A DNA stretch of 8,261 bases, taken from assembly GCA_036645575.1 (NCBI GenBank), contig JAVXNW010000104.1, positions 1-8,261 on the forward strand, given 5' to 3'. This DNA comes from JAVXNW01 sp036645575. GTDB taxonomy: Bacteria; Bacillota; Clostridia; Christensenellales; Aristaeellaceae. Below, piece by piece: positions 5,863 through 8,261 of this stretch. The notes below the pieces were generated by a model, which did not search any database, was not told the DNA's origin, and saw only the letters and a program-made list of their open reading frames with translations. The number at the start of each line of letters is the position of its first letter. Within the stretch, counting starts at the first letter, position 1. The position numbers and the translations under genes were made by a program.

Positions 5863-8056
5863 GCAGAAAAAGCGGGCGCGCGACGTCCGCCACACGATCT
5901 TTTTCAAGGTACTGACCGGTTATGTTGTGGTGACGTTGCTCGTCGCCTCGCTGACCGGTCTGGTTAGTTTCGTCCTCGTGCGCCAGTACATCATCCGCAC
6001 CAACCTAAACGACCTGACGAGCAAGTCGGAGACGATCGGGGCCATGCTCGCCCGCGCCGACGGGCGACTGCGCCTACTGACCGCGCGCGGGCTCAACGAG
6101 GTCGAGGCGTTGTGCGACGCGCAGCTCATCTACGTCGATCGGAATCTGGTCGCGCGCCAGATGCCGGTCAAGGAAAAACGCGCGCGCGACGCGGACGCAG
6201 GCGGCCAATGGCCGCAGCACATTCCCGCGCTCCCGGATTGCTTTGAGCTTTTCCGCGACGACGGCGCCTTCGCCTCGTGGTTTTTTGAGGAGCTGCCGGA
6301 AAAACAGTCGCCCGACGTGCAGGACAACAAGGTCGTAAACAAGGTGCGCAAGGCGGTGCGCGCGACGCCCGCGCCGACCAAAAAGCCGGAAGCCGAGCCG
6401 CCGCTTCAGCGGATCGAGCTGTCCGGCTCGGTCGACGCGCAGTTGATTCGCTCGATCATGGGCGGAAGCACCGCGACCGACGTGAGGCAATTGCAGTTCA
6501 TGACCGCGCCCATGATGTTCACCGGCACCCCCATCATCGACTCGGAATCGGGCGAGGTCACTGCGGCGATCATCCTGTGCCGCCCGCTCACCGAGATCGG
6601 CCCGACGACCGCCAATATCCTGTGGATGCTCGCGCTGGCCGCCGCAGTGGCGATTCCCTGCGCGGCGCTGCTCGCCTTTTTCATGAGCAGGCGCCTCACG
6701 CGCCCCATCACCAACCTGTCAACCATCGCCGCGCACATGACCGAGGGCCACTATGGCGAGCGCTGCAACGTGGGGGCGAAGGGCGAGATCGGTCAGCTGG
6801 GCGAATCGCTCAACCTGCTCTCCTCGCGCCTGACCACGGTCATCGGGACGCTGAACGACGAAAAGAGCAAGCTCGAGAAGATCCTGTCCTCCATCGGCGA
6901 GGGCATCATCGCGGTGGATCGGGACGGGCGCGTATTGCACTACAACGCCGCCGCGCTGGGGCTGCTCGAGCTCAAGGCGTGGGACGTGCACCCCGGCAAC
7001 CCGCACTCGCTCGAGCACCAACAGCAGCTGATCAAGATGCTCTCGCGCTCCATGCACAAAAGCGAGCGCATTGTGACCACCTGGGAGACCCTCGCCGGGC
7101 GCGCCATCGAGGCCATCGCCTCGCCCGTGATCGGCGCGGCGGGCGACCTGATCGGCGCGGTCTGCCTCGTGCGCGACGTGTCGGAGGCGCAGCGCATCGA
7201 GCAGATGCGCAGGGACTATATCGCCAACATATCCCATGAACTGCGCACGCCGCTCACCGGCATTCGCGGCATGGTCGAGCCGCTGATGGATGGGCTGATG
7301 GAGACCGAGCAGGAGAAAAACGACTGCTATCAGGTGATCTATCAGGAGACCATTCGCCTCGAAAAGCTGATCGGCGAGATGCTCGACCTGTCGCGCTTGC
7401 AGGGCGGGCGCATTCAATTGGAACTAGAACCCATGCTGCCGGGCGGCATATTGGAGGCGGCCGCACGCAGACTTCGCGAGCGCGCGCAGGCGGGCGGCGT
7501 GACGCTGCGCGTGTCGAGCGAGGAAAAGGACTTGGCGCTCATGGGCAACGAGGATCGGATATTGCAGGTGCTGATCATCCTGACCGACAACGCGCTCGCC
7601 TTCACCCCGCCCGGCGGCACCGTGACGCTCTTTGCCCGCCGCGTTCCGGAAACCGACGCGCCCAGGCTCAATTCCGGCGCGCAGGGCGCGGGCGAGGCTA
7701 GCGGCGCGCGGGATGCGGGCGAGATTGGCGCGGGTGTGGCTAGCGATGCGCGGGACGCGGGCGAGATTGGCGCGGGTGTGGCATGCGATGCGCGGGGCGC
7801 GGGCGAGATTGGCGCGGGTGCGCGCGTTGCGCTGGGCGTCAGCGACACCGGTTCCGGGATTGATCCAGTCGATCTGCCCTACATCTGGGAGCGCTTTTAC
7901 AAGGCCGACCGCTCGCGTATGCGCACGTGCGGGACGGGACTAGGGCTATCGATTGCCAAGCTGGTGGTCGAGCTGATGGGCGGAACGATCGACGTAGAGA
8001 CCGAGGTAGGCAAGGGTTCCACCTTCACCTTCACGCTGCCGGGCGTCAAATTATAG
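5855..8056 (+). CDS. Membrane sensor histidine kinase (HAMP-PAS-HisKA-HATPase), repeat-expanded
   Basis: This 733-residue partner kinase has TM1 (about 18-43), an extracytoplasmic sensor of roughly 210 residues (44-253) with a Lys/Pro/Ala-rich linker (about 159-183), TM2 (about 255-278), HAMP (about 279-332), a PAS domain (about 336-447), HisKA with NISHELRTPLTG (phospho-acceptor His461) and a C-terminal ATPase domain. The ATPase domain shows the N-box (DNALAFTPPGG, Asn579), G1 (VSDTGSGI, Asp664), the F-box (IWERFYKAD) and G2 (GTGLGLSIAK). The order matches PhoR/WalK kinases. Two oddities stand out: Ile575 replaces the first N-box asparagine, and a repetitive insert of about 50 residues (about 607-657) lies between the N-box and G1. 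The ATG at 5855 overlaps the regulator by 8 bp; an upstream extension of this frame to 5651 lies inside the regulator and is not credible. It should phosphorylate the upstream regulator. The signal is unknown. Confidence 0.95.
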   Translation: MVRQKKRARDVRHTIFFKVLTGYVVVTLLVASLTGLVSFVLVRQYIIRTNLNDLTSKSETIGAMLARADGRLRLLTARGLNEVEALCDAQLIYVDRNLVARQMPVKEKRARDADAGGQWPQHIPALPDCFELFRDDGAFASWFFEELPEKQSPDVQDNKVVNKVRKAVRATPAPTKKPEAEPPLQRIELSGSVDAQLIRSIMGGSTATDVRQLQFMTAPMMFTGTPIIDSESGEVTAAIILCRPLTEIGPTTANILWMLALAAAVAIPCAALLAFFMSRRLTRPITNLSTIAAHMTEGHYGERCNVGAKGEIGQLGESLNLLSSRLTTVIGTLNDEKSKLEKILSSIGEGIIAVDRDGRVLHYNAAALGLLELKAWDVHPGNPHSLEHQQQLIKMLSRSMHKSERIVTTWETLAGRAIEAIASPVIGAAGDLIGAVCLVRDVSEAQRIEQMRRDYIANISHELRTPLTGIRGMVEPLMDGLMETEQEKNDCYQVIYQETIRLEKLIGEMLDLSRLQGGRIQLELEPMLPGGILEAAARRLRERAQAGGVTLRVSSEEKDLALMGNEDRILQVLIILTDNALAFTPPGGTVTLFARRVPETDAPRLNSGAQGAGEASGARDAGEIGAGVASDARDAGEIGAGVACDARGAGEIGAGARVALGVSDTGSGIDPVDLPYIWERFYKADRSRMRTCGTGLGLSIAKLVVELMGGTIDVETEVGKGSTFTFTLPGVKL
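7673..7825 (+). repeat. In-frame 42-bp tandem repeat inside the kinase ATP-binding domain
   Basis: Three full 14-codon units (7700-7741, 7742-7783, 7784-7825) follow a shortened first unit (7673-7699). Each encodes a version of S(G/D)ARDAGEIGAGVA; the third reads CDARGAGEIGAGAR. The core GCGGGCGAGATTGGCGCGGG is identical in all three full units. The insert falls between GTVTLFARR and VALGVSDTG, two strands normally joined by a short turn, so it probably forms a flexible loop on the ATPase domain. Frame is preserved whatever the copy number. Confidence 0.93.
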
Positions 8057-8128
8057 CGGAACGAAGCGCGGGGCAGGGCGAGCGGGGACGCGAGAGGCTC
8101 CGGAGAACATTCCCGCGCCCCCCTCCCC

Positions 8129-8211
8129 GCGTGAGCGCATGTGGTCAAGGCTTCAAGCCTTGCGCAGTCCGGCCGCGCAGGCCGGTCGCTTGTCGCAACA
8201 AGCGAAATCCT
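8129..8211 (-). repeat. Three-hairpin dispersed repeat element, right copy (inverted)
   Basis: Read on the - strand this matches the element at 5-88. Hairpin 1 is 8186-8205 and hairpin 3 is 8146-8162, both identical in sequence to the left copy. Hairpin 2 (8169-8185) pairs CCGGCC with GGCCGG around a 5-base loop. The block ends are also shared (AATCCT at 8206-8211, GCGTGAGC at 8129-8136). It lies 72 bases after the kinase stop, and as no other terminator with a U-run is visible there, its hairpins could also help end that transcript. The rest of 8057-8261 is GC-rich and shows no gene. Confidence 0.85.
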
Positions 8212-8261
8212 CCCCGGTCGTTCCCCGCCTCCCCGTTCCTTAGCCTTCAAAGCGCATTTAG

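Noticed and set aside
8066..8132. Long-range pairing of GCGCGGGG (8066-8073) with CCCCGCGT (8125-8132) as a kinase terminator
   Set aside because: The arms are about 50 bases apart in G/C-homopolymer-rich sequence where such pairing is expected by chance, and no U-run follows.
7897..8250. 117-codon open frame on the - strand covering the right hairpin element
   Set aside because: Part is antisense to the kinase, and the element portion is frame-shifted relative to the left copy by a 1-base indel, so no protein is conserved between copies.

Overview
The window is a GC-rich bacterial chromosome segment with five or six protein genes, all on the + strand. Strong AGGAGG-type ribosome binding sites, a YtvI-like membrane protein (a family best known from spore-forming Firmicutes) and a PhoP/PhoR or WalR/WalK-style two-component pair suggest a high-GC member of the Firmicutes/Clostridia. 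That placement is inference. There is no transposase, integrase, phage gene, tRNA, rRNA or CRISPR array.

Layout. Positions 1-252 have no convincing gene: a three-hairpin repeat element (5-88), a degenerate GGCGCG-rich tandem tract (about 97-196) and a short AT-rich leader before argH. Then come argH (253-1629, arginine biosynthesis), a 15-bp stem-loop (1634-1668), a probable promoter (1700-1728) and galM (1771-2826, aldose 1-epimerase). A membrane-anchored coiled-coil protein of unknown function follows (2925-3758), ending in five 10-residue repeats. Three bases after its stop begins an AI-2E/YtvI-like multi-spanning membrane protein (3762-5000), closed by a good intrinsic terminator (5026-5058). 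Last is a two-component operon: an OmpR/PhoB-type response regulator (5158-5862) overlapping by 8 bp a 733-residue sensor kinase (5855-8056). A second copy of the three-hairpin element, inverted, lies at 8129-8211.

How the genes work together. argH and galM are separate metabolic genes with no obvious link to each other. The coiled-coil protein and the YtvI-like protein look translationally coupled and may act together at the membrane. The regulator and kinase form one signalling unit; what it senses cannot be read from the sequence.

Most notable signals. (1) Two roughly 84-bp, three-hairpin elements sit in opposite orientation at the two ends. Their outer hairpins are identical, and the middle one differs by a paired base change that keeps the stem. 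(2) A 42-bp in-frame tandem repeat is inserted inside the kinase ATP-binding domain. (3) A 30-bp in-frame tandem repeat ends the coiled-coil protein. With the tract before argH, this makes three separate tandem expansions in 8 kb. I saw no complete new multi-gene system; the hairpin element is the best candidate for something undescribed.
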